Shown here: one piece after another, positions 36,325-45,383 of the stretch
How the letters are laid out: each line of letters starts with the position of its first letter
How positions within the stretch are numbered: the stretch's first letter is position 1
NCBI RefSeq assembly: GCF_022761035.1
Contig: NZ_JAKWJP010000005.1
Location: 320,794 to 384,793, forward strand
Direction of reading: 5' to 3'
DNA: 64,000 nt
Source: Microbacterium sp. SS28
GTDB lineage: Bacteria > Actinomycetota > Actinomycetes > Actinomycetales > Microbacteriaceae
Translations under genes and position numbers: made by a program
The notes under the pieces: model-generated
The model's input: the letters and a program-made list of their open reading frames with translations, nothing else
Told to the model about the DNA's origin: nothing
Database searches by the model: none

Positions 36325-37358
36325 CGCGTCTCCTCCCTCTGTGCGATGAGTCGGCGATGCTGGCGCACCGCGAGCACGCGGTCCAGCACGATCGCGCCGA
36401 GGATCAGGACGCCGACCACGGCGCGCTGCCAGAAGTCGTCGATGCCGAGGATCGGCAGGGCCCGGTTGATCGTGAGCAGCAGGAACGCGCCGATCGCGGC
36501 ACCCCACACGGTGCCCACGCCGCCCGAGATCGCGACGCCGCCGATGACGGCCGCGCCGATCGCCTGCAGCTCCCAGCCGAAGCCGGCCGCCGAGCTCACG
36601 GTGCCGTAGCGCGCTGCGTAGAGAACGCCTGCGAGGCCCGCGAGCGCACCGCTCATGACGAACGCCGTGATGACGCGCTGCGTCGTCCTCAGTCCGTACA
36701 GGTGCGCGGCGGCGGGGTCCGACCCGATGGCGTACATCTCCCGTCCGCTGCGCAGGTTGCGCAGCCACCAGGCGGCGACGATGAGGACGACGACCGCGAT
36801 GATCGTGAGGATCGGGATGCCGAGGATCTGGTCGGTGCCGAGTCCGCGGAAGTCCTTGGGCAGGTCGGACGCGTTGATCCGGTCGCTGCCGGTCCACGCC
36901 ACATTGATGCCGCGATAGATGTACATGGTGCCGAGCGTGATGACGAGCGCGGGGACGCGGGCGAACGCGACGAGCGCGCCGTTGATCGCGCCGAGGAGCG
37001 CCCCGAGCAGGACACCGCCGACGAACACCCCGATGACGGGGATGCCCGGGATGTCGATGAACATCCGCCCCGTGAGGTAGGCGGTGAGGCCCACGACCGA
37101 GCCGACCGAGAGGTCGACGTTACGCGTGATGATGACGATCGCGGAGCCGACCGCGACGAGAAGCAGCAGCGACGGGGTCAGCAGCAGGTCGCGGAACCCG
37201 TCGCTCGAGAAGAGGAACGTGGGGTTGCGGATCGTGGCGACCAGGATGATCGCGACGAGGGCGATGAGGATGCCGGTCTCTCGCGCCGTCACGACGTTGC
37301 GGACGATCTTGCCCGCGGGGTTCGCGGCGGGCTGGACGGTGGGGGCGGTCGTGGTCAT
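36321..37358 (-). CDS. rhaP: Rhamnose-type ABC importer permease (first)
   Basis: 345 residues, RbsC-like family, with [40 protein letters not shown] and [20 protein letters not shown]. The start overlaps the ATPase stop (ATGA) and the stop overlaps the next permease start, so three genes are tightly coupled. The N-terminal ~20 residues are soluble and Pro/Thr-rich. Confidence 0.88.
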   Translation of the reverse strand: MTTTAPTVQPAANPAGKIVRNVVTARETGILIALVAIILVATIRNPTFLFSSDGFRDLLLTPSLLLLVAVGSAIVIITRNVDLSVGSVVGLTAYLTGRMFIDIPGIPVIGVFVGGVLLGALLGAINGALVAFARVPALVITLGTMYIYRGINVAWTGSDRINASDLPKDFRGLGTDQILGIPILTIIAVVVLIVAAWWLRNLRSGREMYAIGSDPAAAHLYGLRTTQRVITAFVMSGALAGLAGVLYAARYGTVSSAAGFGWELQAIGAAVIGGVAISGGVGTVWGAAIGAFLLLTINRALPILGIDDFWQRAVVGVLILGAIVLDRVLAVRQHRRLIAQREETR

Positions 37359-38881
37359 CGGGCCACCTCCGCATCGGCCGTCGCGGCGTGCATGACGGCC
37401 TCCGGGGTGGCCTCTGCGCGAGGGAACTCCCCGGTCAGGCGCCCCTCGCGCATGACCAGAACACGGTCTGCCATGCCGAGCACCTCCGGAAGCTCCGACG
37501 AGATCATCAGGATCGCCATCCCCTGCTGGGCGAGCTGGCTCATGAGGCGGTGCACCTCGGCCTTCGTGCCGACGTCGATGCCGCGCGTCGGCTCGTCGAC
37601 GATGAGCACCGCAGGCTCGGTCGCGAGCCACTTGCCGAGCACGACCTTCTGCTGGTTGCCGCCCGAGAGGGTGCCGGTCTCGGCGTCGAGCGCCGCGGTC
37701 TTGACCTCGAGGCGGCTCGCCCACACCTTCGCGGACTCGTTCTCGAGTGCGCCCCAGATGAGGCCCCACTTCGCGAGCTTCGAGCGGATCGCGAGCGTGA
37801 TGTTGCGCGACACTCCGTCATCGAGCACGAGGCCCTGCTTGCGGCGATCCTCGGGGACGAGCGCGATGCCGCGCGCCGTCGCCTTCTGCGGGTTGCCCTT
37901 CGGGAGGGCCACGCCGGCCAGCGTCACGCTGCCGGACTCGTAGGTGTCGACGCCGAAGACGGCGCGCGCGACTTCGCTGCGCCCCGCGCCGACGAGGCCC
38001 GCGAGTCCGACGATCTCGCCCGCCCGGACGGTGAACGAGATGTCGCGGAACACTCCCGCGCGGGTCAGCCCCCGCACGTCGAGGATGACGTCGCCGACCT
38101 CGGCCGGGAGCTTCGGGAAGAGCTCTGTGACGTCGCGGCCGACCATCTGCCGCACGAGGTCGTCGACCGTCGTCTCGGCGATGGACTGCGTGTCGACGTA
38201 CGACCCGTCGCGCATGACGGTGACGGTGTCGCACAGGTCGAAGACCTCGTCGAAGCGGTGCGAGATGAACAGCAGCGCGCGGCCCTCGTCGCGGAGGCTC
38301 CGCGCCACCGCGAACAGGCGCTCGACCTCGACGCCCGACAGCGCCGCCGTCGGCTCGTCCATGATCAGCACGCGCGCGTCGAGCGAGATGGCCTTGGCGA
38401 TCTCGATGATCTGCTGGTCGGCGATCGAGAGACCCTCCGTCACGCGGTCGGGGTCGAGCGCCACCCCGAGTCGCTGGAAGATCTCCACCGCCTCCGCGCG
38501 CATCGCCTTGCGGTCGATCCGGCCGAAGCGGTTCGTGGGCTGCCGGCCCATGAAGATGTTCTCGGTCACCGAGAGGTCGGGGAAGAGCGTCGGCTCCTGG
38601 TAGATGACCGCGATGCCCGCGGCCTTCGACTGCGCCGTGCTGGTGAAGTCCACCGACTCGCCGTCGAGCAGGAACTCGCCGGCATCCCGCCGGTACAGCC
38701 CCGCGACGATCTTGACGAGCGTCGACTTGCCTGCGCCGTTCTCGCCGATCAGGGCATGGATCGAGCCGCGCTCGAGCGTGAGGCTCCCGGATCGCAGTGC
38801 GACCACGGGACCGAACGACTTCACCACCTTGTGGAGCACGAGCGCCGCCTGCGGCGCTGTCGGGTTCTGGTCCGCTGACAC
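37355..38881 (-). CDS. rhaT: Rhamnose-type ABC importer ATPase, two NBDs
   Basis: 508 residues. NBD1 has Walker [10 protein letters not shown], signature LSIADQQ and Walker [17 protein letters not shown]2 has a degenerate P-loop (GLVGAGRSE), signature LSGGNQQK and [12 protein letters not shown], normal for monosaccharide importers of the RbsA/XylG type. A GTG start follows CGAGGAGGAATCC. It is the first gene of the operon, divergent from the LacI gene at 39025, with a palindromic operator between them. Confidence 0.92.
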   Translation of the reverse strand: MSADQNPTAPQAALVLHKVVKSFGPVVALRSGSLTLERGSIHALIGENGAGKSTLVKIVAGLYRRDAGEFLLDGESVDFTSTAQSKAAGIAVIYQEPTLFPDLSVTENIFMGRQPTNRFGRIDRKAMRAEAVEIFQRLGVALDPDRVTEGLSIADQQIIEIAKAISLDARVLIMDEPTAALSGVEVERLFAVARSLRDEGRALLFISHRFDEVFDLCDTVTVMRDGSYVDTQSIAETTVDDLVRQMVGRDVTELFPKLPAEVGDVILDVRGLTRAGVFRDISFTVRAGEIVGLAGLVGAGRSEVARAVFGVDTYESGSVTLAGVALPKGNPQKATARGIALVPEDRRKQGLVLDDGVSRNITLAIRSKLAKWGLIWGALENESAKVWASRLEVKTAALDAETGTLSGGNQQKVVLGKWLATEPAVLIVDEPTRGIDVGTKAEVHRLMSQLAQQGMAILMISSELPEVLGMADRVLVMREGRLTGEFPRAEATPEAVMHAATADAEVAR

Positions 38882-38915
38882 GGATTCCTCCTCGTCGAGG
38901 TGAAGATGAAGTATG

Positions 38916-38931
38916 CCTGAATCGATTCAGG
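38916..38931. promoter_or_regulatory. LacI-type operator between the importer operon and its regulator
   Basis: CCTGAATCGATTCAGG is a perfect 16-bp palindrome with a central CpG. It lies 35 bp upstream of the ATPase start and ~95 bp upstream of the divergent LacI gene. A further half-like TTTCAGG follows at 38934-38940. Confidence 0.75.
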
Positions 38932-39024
38932 AAGTTTCAGGCTACTCTAGGTACGCTCGTGATCGTGGTCAAGTCACTCCTGTGGCGGTGACCGAATCGT
39001 GACCCCCGAAGAAGTGGAGGCGCT

Positions 39025-40032
39025 GTGCCCGCCAGCATCCGTGACGTCGCCGTGCGTGCGGGCGTGTCGGTGGGGACCGTCTCGAACGTCCTCAATCGCC
39101 CCGAGGAGGTCTCGACCGAGTCGGTCGATCGCGTCACGAGGGCGATCGAGGAGCTCGGCTACGTCCGCAACGACGCCGCCCGCAAGCTGCGCGCCGGCGT
39201 CAGCACGACCGTCGGCTTCGTCGTGCTGGACGGCCAGAACCCGTTCTACAACGACGTCGTGCGCGGCGCCGAGGACGAAGCATCCCGTCACGGCATCGCG
39301 ATCCTCTACGGCAACACCGACGAGGACGTCGCGAGGGAGAAGATGTACCTCGACCTATTCGAGGAACAGCAGGTGCGGGGCCTGCTGATCGCCCCGTACG
39401 GCGACGTCACCGCGCGACTGCAGCGCCTCCGGAGCCGGGGAATCGCCGCGGTTCTCGTCGATCGGTTCAGCGGCGACGGCAAGTTCTCGTCGGTCTCGGT
39501 CGACAGCGTCGTGGGCGGCACCATGGCGGTCGAGCACCTCATCGCGGCGGGGCGGCGGCGCATCGCCTTCGTCGGAGGACCGTTCGACATCCGGCAGGTC
39601 ACCGACCGGCTCGCGGGGGCGCGTGTCGCGGCCGAGAACGCCGCCGCACCGATCGAGATCGAGGTGCTCGCGACCGGTGCCATGACCGTCGAGGAGGGCG
39701 TCGCGGCGGGCGCACGCATCGTGAGCCGTCCCCGCCGAGAGTGGCCCGATGCCCTCTTCGCCGCGAACGATCTGCTCGCGCTCGGACTTCTGCAGTCACT
39801 CGTCGTCGATGGACGGATGCTGGTCCCCCACGACATCGCGATCATCGGCTTCGACGACATCGCCTTCGCGGGCGCCGCCGCCGTGCCGCTCTCGTCGATC
39901 CGCCAGCCGAGTCGCATGATCGGGCGCACGGCGCTGCGGATCGTCCTCGAGGAGGCCGCCGATCCCAGCAGCATCCCGCGTCAGACGGTGTTCCAGCCGG
40001 AGCTCGTCGTGCGGCGGTCGACCGGCAACTGA
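39025..40032 (+). CDS. LacI-family regulator of the rhamnose-type importer
   Basis: 335 residues from a GTG with GGAGG 4 nt upstream. The HTH is SIRDVAVRAGVSVGTVSNVL NRPEEVS. The effector domain includes GFVVLDGQNPFYNDVVRGAE, LFAANDLLALGLLQSL and HDIAIIGFDDIAFAGAAAVP. It is divergent from the importer operon across a 16-bp palindrome. No rhamnose-catabolic genes (isomerase, kinase, aldolase) lie in the window, so the effector is assigned only by the transporter type. Confidence 0.9.
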   Translation: MPASIRDVAVRAGVSVGTVSNVLNRPEEVSTESVDRVTRAIEELGYVRNDAARKLRAGVSTTVGFVVLDGQNPFYNDVVRGAEDEASRHGIAILYGNTDEDVAREKMYLDLFEEQQVRGLLIAPYGDVTARLQRLRSRGIAAVLVDRFSGDGKFSSVSVDSVVGGTMAVEHLIAAGRRRIAFVGGPFDIRQVTDRLAGARVAAENAAAPIEIEVLATGAMTVEEGVAAGARIVSRPRREWPDALFAANDLLALGLLQSLVVDGRMLVPHDIAIIGFDDIAFAGAAAVPLSSIRQPSRMIGRTALRIVLEEAADPSSIPRQTVFQPELVVRRSTGN

Positions 40033-40056
40033 ACCGCAGCGCTTCCGCGCCCCTGC

Positions 40057-40524
40057 TCAGCGCTCGGCGCGCTCCTTGACGGCTTTGAGGTGCTGCACCC
40101 AGTTGTGCTCCGCCTGCACCGCAGCCGGAGGCGTGGCGTTGCCGTCCTGCCAGAACTCGATGCGCGTTCCGGCGCCGCTGCCGGACAGCTCGTACGTGAG
40201 CCGATGGACGGATCCGGATGCCGAAGCGCTCTCTTCGGCCTCGCCGGCGTCGTCCTTCTCGCTCGTCCCGCCGGCCGCTGGGTCCGCGCCGCTCGTATGC
40301 GTCAGGACGAGCCGATGCGGCGCGACGGCCTCGATCACCTCGCCGCTGTCGACGAAAGGCTTCCCCTCCCACACTCCACGCCATACGACGGTCGAGCCGG
40401 GTTTCCAGTCCGACTCCACCGTCGCCCCGAAATTGACGTCCGAGGCGTGCCTCGTGATGGTCTCCCACACCTTCTCGAGGGATGCGTCGACCTCGATGTC
40501 TGCGCGCGCGATGAATCCCGGCAT
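40057..40524 (-). CDS. SRPBCC (START-like) family protein
   Basis: 155 residues: an N-terminal IARADIEVDASLEKVWETIT, central WRGVWEGKPFVDSGEVIEAV and a C-terminal helix HNWVQHLKAVKERAER, a complete AHSA1/SRPBCC helix-grip fold. A Gly/Glu/Ser-rich insertion (about 85-103) is unusual for such a small member. The ligand is unknown. It is convergent with the LacI gene. Confidence 0.82.
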   Translation of the reverse strand: MPGFIARADIEVDASLEKVWETITRHASDVNFGATVESDWKPGSTVVWRGVWEGKPFVDSGEVIEAVAPHRLVLTHTSGADPAAGGTSEKDDAGEAEESASASGSVHRLTYELSGSGAGTRIEFWQDGNATPPAAVQAEHNWVQHLKAVKERAER

Positions 40525-40681
40525 CCGGTGCCCTCCTTCATGCTGGTGGCCTCAGCCAACTGGAGCATGGCGTGCGCCGCCAGGGCTTGACAAGGGCCCG
40601 CGCGTCCTCGTGCCGCGCGCGTCCGTGCCGCGCCTCGGACTCGATTCGCGGGCAGGCGCCGTGTGACGTAAGCTGTTCGGC

Positions 40682-40772
40682 GGTGACGTGTCCGAGCGGC
40701 CGAAGGTGCAACTCTCGAAAAGTTGTGTAGGGTAACCCCCTACCGTGGGTTCAAATCCCACCGTCACCGCCA
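40682..40772 (+). tRNA. tRNA-Ser(CGA)
   Basis: Acceptor GGTGACG (40682-40688) pairs with CGTCACC (40762-40768), followed by G and encoded CCA. The anticodon stem CAACT/AGTTG encloses CTCGAAA, giving anticodon CGA (serine UCG). There is a long class II variable arm, and the T-loop is GGTTCAAATCC. Total 91 nt. Confidence 0.95.
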
Positions 40773-40776
40773 TGTG

Positions 40777-40820
40777 AAACCCCCGCAGATCCCTTGTGAA
40801 CACTGGGATCGCGGGGGTTT
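40777..40820 (+). terminator. Terminator after tRNA-Ser
   Basis: AAACCCCCGC and GATCCC pair with GGGATC and GCGGGGGTTT (16 bp, one bulged A, 11-nt loop). It starts 5 nt after the CCA end. Confidence 0.8.
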
Positions 40821-40846
40821 CGTCATCCCCGAGCTGATGCAGGAGC

Positions 40847-43567
40847 TCAGCGAACCGCGTGCGCCGCTTCCAGGTGCCGGCGGGCCGCCGCGATCGCCAG
40901 GCGTGCGTGCTCCTTGGCACCCACCTGCGCCACGAGCATCGCGCGCGGGATCTCGAGGGCCAAGGGGATGCCGGGCGGCAGCGCCGCGAGAATGCCGTGC
41001 ATATCGAGCCCACCGTCGCCCGGGAACAGTCGCTCGAACCGCGCGGTGTGGATCAGCTCCGACGTCGTCGAGGGGATCTCCCCCGGCGCATCGCATACAT
41101 GGGCGTAGTGGAACCACTCCCGCGGAAGCTCGCGCAGGTCGTCGAGACTCGAGCGCGATCGCGCGAAGTGGAGCAGGTCGACGAGCATCCCCGCGTTCGG
41201 CTGGTCCGCGGCCCGCAGAACGCGCGCAGCCTCCGCGAGGTCGCCCGTCTCGGTCCAGGACGGGAACTCGAGGTCGATCGTGAGTCCGAGCGGCCGCGCG
41301 AGCCCGCACAGCTCGGCGAACCGATCGGTCTTGCGCGCGAAGTCCGCGTCGGGGAGCTGCGTGATGACGTGGCGGGCGCCCAGCTCCGCACCCGCCTCCA
41401 GGAAGCGCAGATAATCCCGCGGATTGTCGCCCGATGTGATCCGCGCGAGCTCGATGTCGAGGACTTCGACCCCCGTCGCCGCGAGGTGCGTCTTCGTCGC
41501 GCGCATGAGGGCGGGGTCGTACGCGAGCGGATAGTGCGGCTCCTGCGGAGTCACCTTCGTCATGCGCAGGCCCACGTAGCGGTAGCCGGCCGCCGCGGCG
41601 GCATCCACCAGCTCGGGCGGCGACAGGCTCAACGCGGTCAGATGCGCGAGCGAGTACTCGTGCCGCGACTCCGACGCGGGGCCGACCGGCGCGCTCGCGA
41701 GCATGCGCAGCCGCTGACGGCGATGAGCGGCCATGCGCAGGGGCACAGTCTGCGGATCCCCGAATCCGGCATAGCCATTCACGCGCTGCACGATCTCGAA
41801 GAACACGCGGGAGCCCAGCATCTCGGTGAAGAAGTGCAGGAACTCGCCGCTGTCATCGCGGTCGTAGAGGACCGAGTTCTCACGCAGGCTCTCGAGAAGA
41901 TCGGCCGGCAGATCGAGGCGTGCATCGAGATTGTCGTAGTAGTTGTCAGGGATCTGGAGGATCGGAGCCCCACGCTCTCGCACGGCCGCGACGGCGGCGA
42001 AGACGTCGTCCGTCGCGAAGGCGATGAGTTGCGGGCTCGACACCCCCGGCGCCCAATCGCCGCGCCGCAGCGCGCTCGTGCTCAGTGTGATGCGAACCCC
42101 GCCGCCGGGACCCGTCGCCGTCCACGTCCGGATCAGGCCGAAGGGAGCCGTGATCTCGGTCGACTCGCCGGGGGCGAGGCCGAGTACGGCACGGTAGAAC
42201 AGCGACGACTGATCGAAGTCGTCGATCGAGTCGGTGATCGCGACGTGATCGATGTCACGAACCAGCGGCTGCGCGAGGGCGGGCGTCCCTGTGGCGTCGA
42301 AGTCCGCAAGCCACGTCTCCTGGGCGCCCCGATCGCAGAAGAAGATGGCTGTGCCGTCAGGTGCGGCGATGGAGTTCAGATCGGTCTCGTCGGGCCGACG
42401 CGGACGCACGAGCTTCGGAGCGATGAGTCCCTCCGCGCGGCGCATCGACGCGGGCGGATCTGCACTCTCGACGGCGAGCGCGCAGATGGAGGCGGTCGCG
42501 GGCGCGATCGAGCGATCCGGAGCGAGGTTCAGGAGGACTCGCGCACCGCCCTGCTGCCACAGCTGAACCGGCTTGGACCGGTGCTGACCGACATGGGCGA
42601 ATCCGAGCGCCGCGAGGGCTCGCGAGACGAGCGGGGCCGACACCTCGTCAGCGCCGAGCTCGGCGAACGCGAAGCCATCGAGACGTGGGGCGGGGGGCAG
42701 GTCGTCCTGCGAGAGCCACGCGGATGCCGCCCCTCCTCCGCTCACGGCCACCGCCTCGGCGAGAACGCGGAGGGATCTCATGGCGTCGATCGCCGCGTGC
42801 CGCGGATCCTCCTGCTGGTAGACGTCGTTGAACACCTCGAGCGCAAGGGGGCCCGCGTACCCCGCCGCAAGGATCCGGCTCACGAACCCCGACACGTCGA
42901 GCGTCCCCTGACCGGGGAACAGTCGGGAGTGCAGACTCCACTCGCGAACGTCCGGGTTGAGGCGAGGCGCGTCAGCGAGCTGGACGTAGAACACCTTCTC
43001 GGTCGCGACGGCGGGGATCGCGGTCGGATGGTTGTCGAGAGAGAGGACGTGGAAGCTGTCGAGACACAGACCCAGCGCCGGGTGGTCGGCGCGCCGGACG
43101 ATGTGCCAGGCGTCCTCGTGTGTGCGGACGCGGCCCCACGGCACCGCTTCAAACGCGAGCCGGATGCCGCGGCGCTGAGCGCGTTCCGCGAGCGCGCGCA
43201 GCTGCTCGACTGCCAGCTCCTCGTCGTCGAGCCCTTCGGCGGATCTCGACGAGCAGCACACCAGGATGCTCGCGCCGAGCTGCTCGACGAGGTCGAGCGT
43301 CCGTTCGGCTCGACGCAGAATCGCCCCGAACCGCTCGACCGGCACCGTCTCGACGTGCAGGGGCTGATACGCCTCGATGGACAGCCCTCGCCGCGCCGCC
43401 TCCTCGGCGACGCGGCGGGGCGACCATGGCGACATCACCAGGTCGTGCTCGAGCACCTCGACACCGGTGAAACCGGCCGCGGCAGCCGCATGCAGTTTGT
43501 CTTCGAGCGTGCCGGAGAGGCACGCGGTCGAGATGACGGCGCGTCTTCTCGACGTATCGAGGCTCAT
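40847..43567 (-). CDS. Three-domain fusion: dehydroshikimate-dehydratase-like barrel, HPPD-like VOC domain, second TIM-barrel isomerase domain
   Basis: 906 residues. Residues 1-280 resemble QuiC1/AsbF-type 3-dehydroshikimate dehydratases, with metal ligands Glu140, Asp170/His173, Gln196 and Glu244 (LCLDSFHVLS, QLADAP, LALEVFNDVY). Residues ~295-610 are an HPPD-like vicinal-oxygen-chelate domain with His441 and Glu591. The second metal His is Leu514 (SPQLIAFATDD); its paralogue at 58996 has His there. Residues ~635-906 are another xylose-isomerase-like barrel with Glu767, Asp797/His800, His820/His823 and Glu872. Known QuiC1 proteins have only the first two domains. The ATG at 43567 opens the distal gene of an operon with ThDP, citrate-synthase-like and acylating aldehyde dehydrogenase genes. 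Confidence 0.85.
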   Translation of the reverse strand: MSLDTSRRRAVISTACLSGTLEDKLHAAAAAGFTGVEVLEHDLVMSPWSPRRVAEEAARRGLSIEAYQPLHVETVPVERFGAILRRAERTLDLVEQLGASILVCCSSRSAEGLDDEELAVEQLRALAERAQRRGIRLAFEAVPWGRVRTHEDAWHIVRRADHPALGLCLDSFHVLSLDNHPTAIPAVATEKVFYVQLADAPRLNPDVREWSLHSRLFPGQGTLDVSGFVSRILAAGYAGPLALEVFNDVYQQEDPRHAAIDAMRSLRVLAEAVAVSGGGAASAWLSQDDLPPAPRLDGFAFAELGADEVSAPLVSRALAALGFAHVGQHRSKPVQLWQQGGARVLLNLAPDRSIAPATASICALAVESADPPASMRRAEGLIAPKLVRPRRPDETDLNSIAAPDGTAIFFCDRGAQETWLADFDATGTPALAQPLVRDIDHVAITDSIDDFDQSSLFYRAVLGLAPGESTEITAPFGLIRTWTATGPGGGVRITLSTSALRRGDWAPGVSSPQLIAFATDDVFAAVAAVRERGAPILQIPDNYYDNLDARLDLPADLLESLRENSVLYDRDDSGEFLHFFTEMLGSRVFFEIVQRVNGYAGFGDPQTVPLRMAAHRRQRLRMLASAPVGPASESRHEYSLAHLTALSLSPPELVDAAAAAGYRYVGLRMTKVTPQEPHYPLAYDPALMRATKTHLAATGVEVLDIELARITSGDNPRDYLRFLEAGAELGARHVITQLPDADFARKTDRFAELCGLARPLGLTIDLEFPSWTETGDLAEAARVLRAADQPNAGMLVDLLHFARSRSSLDDLRELPREWFHYAHVCDAPGEIPSTTSELIHTARFERLFPGDGGLDMHGILAALPPGIPLALEIPRAMLVAQVGAKEHARLAIAAARRHLEAAHAVR

Positions 43568-43605
43568 GAGCGGACCCCCTCGTGGTTCTTCGTCGTCGTG
43601 CTGGA

Positions 43606-45369
43606 TCAGTGGGTTGCGACGTGCCCGACTCGCTCGCCCGGCGAGTAGATGTCGAGGATGTTCCAGTGACCCGTCGTCGGCGTCGGCACGTTGATCATCG
43701 AGACGTCGATGACGACCGGCCCTCCGATCGCGATCGCCTGCTCGAGGGCGGGCTTGAACCCGACGGCCGATTCGACCCTGATGCCCGTGACCCCGTATCC
43801 GCGTGCGATCGCCGCGAAGTCGGTGTACATGGAGTCCTCGGCGTTGCCGAAGACCGTGCCAAAAGTGGTGTCGAAGGCGGACTTCTCCAGCCCGGCGATG
43901 GTGCCGAAGGCGTTGTTGTTCATCACGACCCACACGACGGAGACGTTCTGCTCGCGCGCTGTCGCGAGAACCGCGGGGTTCTGGCCGAAGCCCCCGTCGC
44001 CCACGAGCGAGACGACGACACGGTGGGGGTGCGCGATCTTCGCACCCACAGCAGCGGGAGCACCGAAGCCCATCGTCGCGAATCCGCCGGGCGTCAGGAA
44101 GGATCCGGGGGTGAGGATGTCGAACTGCTGACCCACGCCGTTCTTGTTCCACCCCACGTCTGTCGTGATGATCGCGTCGGCGGGCAGCACAGCGCGGGTC
44201 TCGGCGAGGATCCGCTCGGGGCGCATCGGCCAGGCGTCGGAGACCTGCGCATCGGCGTTCTGCAGCTTGAGGGTCGCACGGTTCGCGGCGATCTGCGCGA
44301 GGAGTTCGTCGCGGCGGACTCCGGCCGGAGCGAGCCGGCGCGCGACGCGCAGGAGCACCCTCAGCGCGGACTTGAGGTCCGCGAGGGCGCCGATCTCGAG
44401 CGGGTAGTTGCGTCCGAGCTCGGCGGGATCGATGTCGATCTGCATGAGCTTCGTCTGGGGGATGTCGAAGGTGTACTCGGGGTACCACGAGCTCGAGTCG
44501 GCTTCGGCGAAGCGAGTCCCGAGCGCGAGAATCCAGTCGGCTGTGCGCGTCATGTCGTTGGTGAACTGCGTACCCCAGAAGCCCGTCATGCCGAGGACGA
44601 GCGGGCTGTCGTCCGCCAGTGCGCCCTTGCCCATGAGACTGTGCGCGACGGGGAGCGAGAGGAGTCCGGCGAACTCGGCGAGTTCGGGCGCGGCATCCGC
44701 TCCGATGATCCCGCCGCCCACGTACAGGACCGGCCGCTCGGCACTGAGCAGGTTCTGCACGATCTGCTCGGCCACCTCCTCATCGAGGCTCGGTCGCGCG
44801 AGCGAGCGCGTGTTGCCGATGACCTTGTCGAAGAGCGCGACTTCGATCTCGGCCGAGAACACGTCCATCGGCACGTCCACGAGGACGGGCCCCGGCCGGC
44901 CGCTCTCGGCGAGCGCGAACGCCTTGTCGAGCACCTCGGCGATGAGGTGGGGCTGATCGACACGCCACGCGCGCTTGACGAAGGGACGGTAGATCTCCCA
45001 CTGCGCGGCATCCGCGTGGAGGTTGATCTCCTGATGCGGGTGCTTGCCGTAGTAGTGCGTCGGGACGTCGCCCGCGATGACGACCATGGGGATGGAGTCG
45101 AGCGCGGCGTTCGCGACCCCGGTTGTGGCGTTCGTCAGCCCCGGGCCGAGGTGGGTCAGGACGACCCCGGTCCGCTTGGTGACGCGCGCATAGCCGTCGG
45201 CCGCGTGCGCCGCGATCTGCTCGTGGCGCACGTTCACGAACGAGATGCTCTCGCTCTTCTCGAGGGCCGCCAGCAGCGCGATGTTCGTGTGCCCGCACAG
45301 CCCGAAGATGTGCTCGACCTGGCGAGCCTCGAGGTATCGGACGATCTGGTTCGACACCAGGTCCTTCAT
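43606..45369 (-). CDS. ThDP-dependent enzyme, acetolactate synthase superfamily
   Basis: 587 residues, full-length three-domain ThDP fold. The cofactor-activating Glu50 lies in FVNVRHEQIAAHAADGYARV. The central domain includes LYVGGGIIGADAAPELAEFA. The ThDP/Mg motif is SLVGDGGFGQNPAVLATARE and MNNNAFG. It is not a close match to Ilv, Xsc, glyoxylate carboligase or sulfopyruvate decarboxylase blocks I know. It probably decarboxylates or carboligates a 2-oxo acid to give an aldehyde or acyloin. AAGGAG sits 6 nt before the ATG at 45369; an ATG at 45384 overlapping the previous stop is an alternative. Confidence 0.83.
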   Translation of the reverse strand: MKDLVSNQIVRYLEARQVEHIFGLCGHTNIALLAALEKSESISFVNVRHEQIAAHAADGYARVTKRTGVVLTHLGPGLTNATTGVANAALDSIPMVVIAGDVPTHYYGKHPHQEINLHADAAQWEIYRPFVKRAWRVDQPHLIAEVLDKAFALAESGRPGPVLVDVPMDVFSAEIEVALFDKVIGNTRSLARPSLDEEVAEQIVQNLLSAERPVLYVGGGIIGADAAPELAEFAGLLSLPVAHSLMGKGALADDSPLVLGMTGFWGTQFTNDMTRTADWILALGTRFAEADSSSWYPEYTFDIPQTKLMQIDIDPAELGRNYPLEIGALADLKSALRVLLRVARRLAPAGVRRDELLAQIAANRATLKLQNADAQVSDAWPMRPERILAETRAVLPADAIITTDVGWNKNGVGQQFDILTPGSFLTPGGFATMGFGAPAAVGAKIAHPHRVVVSLVGDGGFGQNPAVLATAREQNVSVVWVVMNNNAFGTIAGLEKSAFDTTFGTVFGNAEDSMYTDFAAIARGYGVTGIRVESAVGFKPALEQAIAIGGPVVIDVSMINVPTPTTGHWNILDIYSPGERVGHVATH

Positions 45370-45383
45370 GACGTTCTCCTTCA

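Noticed and set aside
40777..40820. Attachment site next to tRNA-Ser marking an integrated island
   Set aside because: No second copy of the tRNA 3' end or integrase gene is seen in the window; the hairpin is an ordinary terminator.
40859..43648. A 929-residue open frame on the plus strand
   Set aside because: It is the antisense shadow of the three-domain fusion gene. Its translation is Arg/Asp/Val-rich with no domain, whereas the minus strand shows complete enzyme folds.
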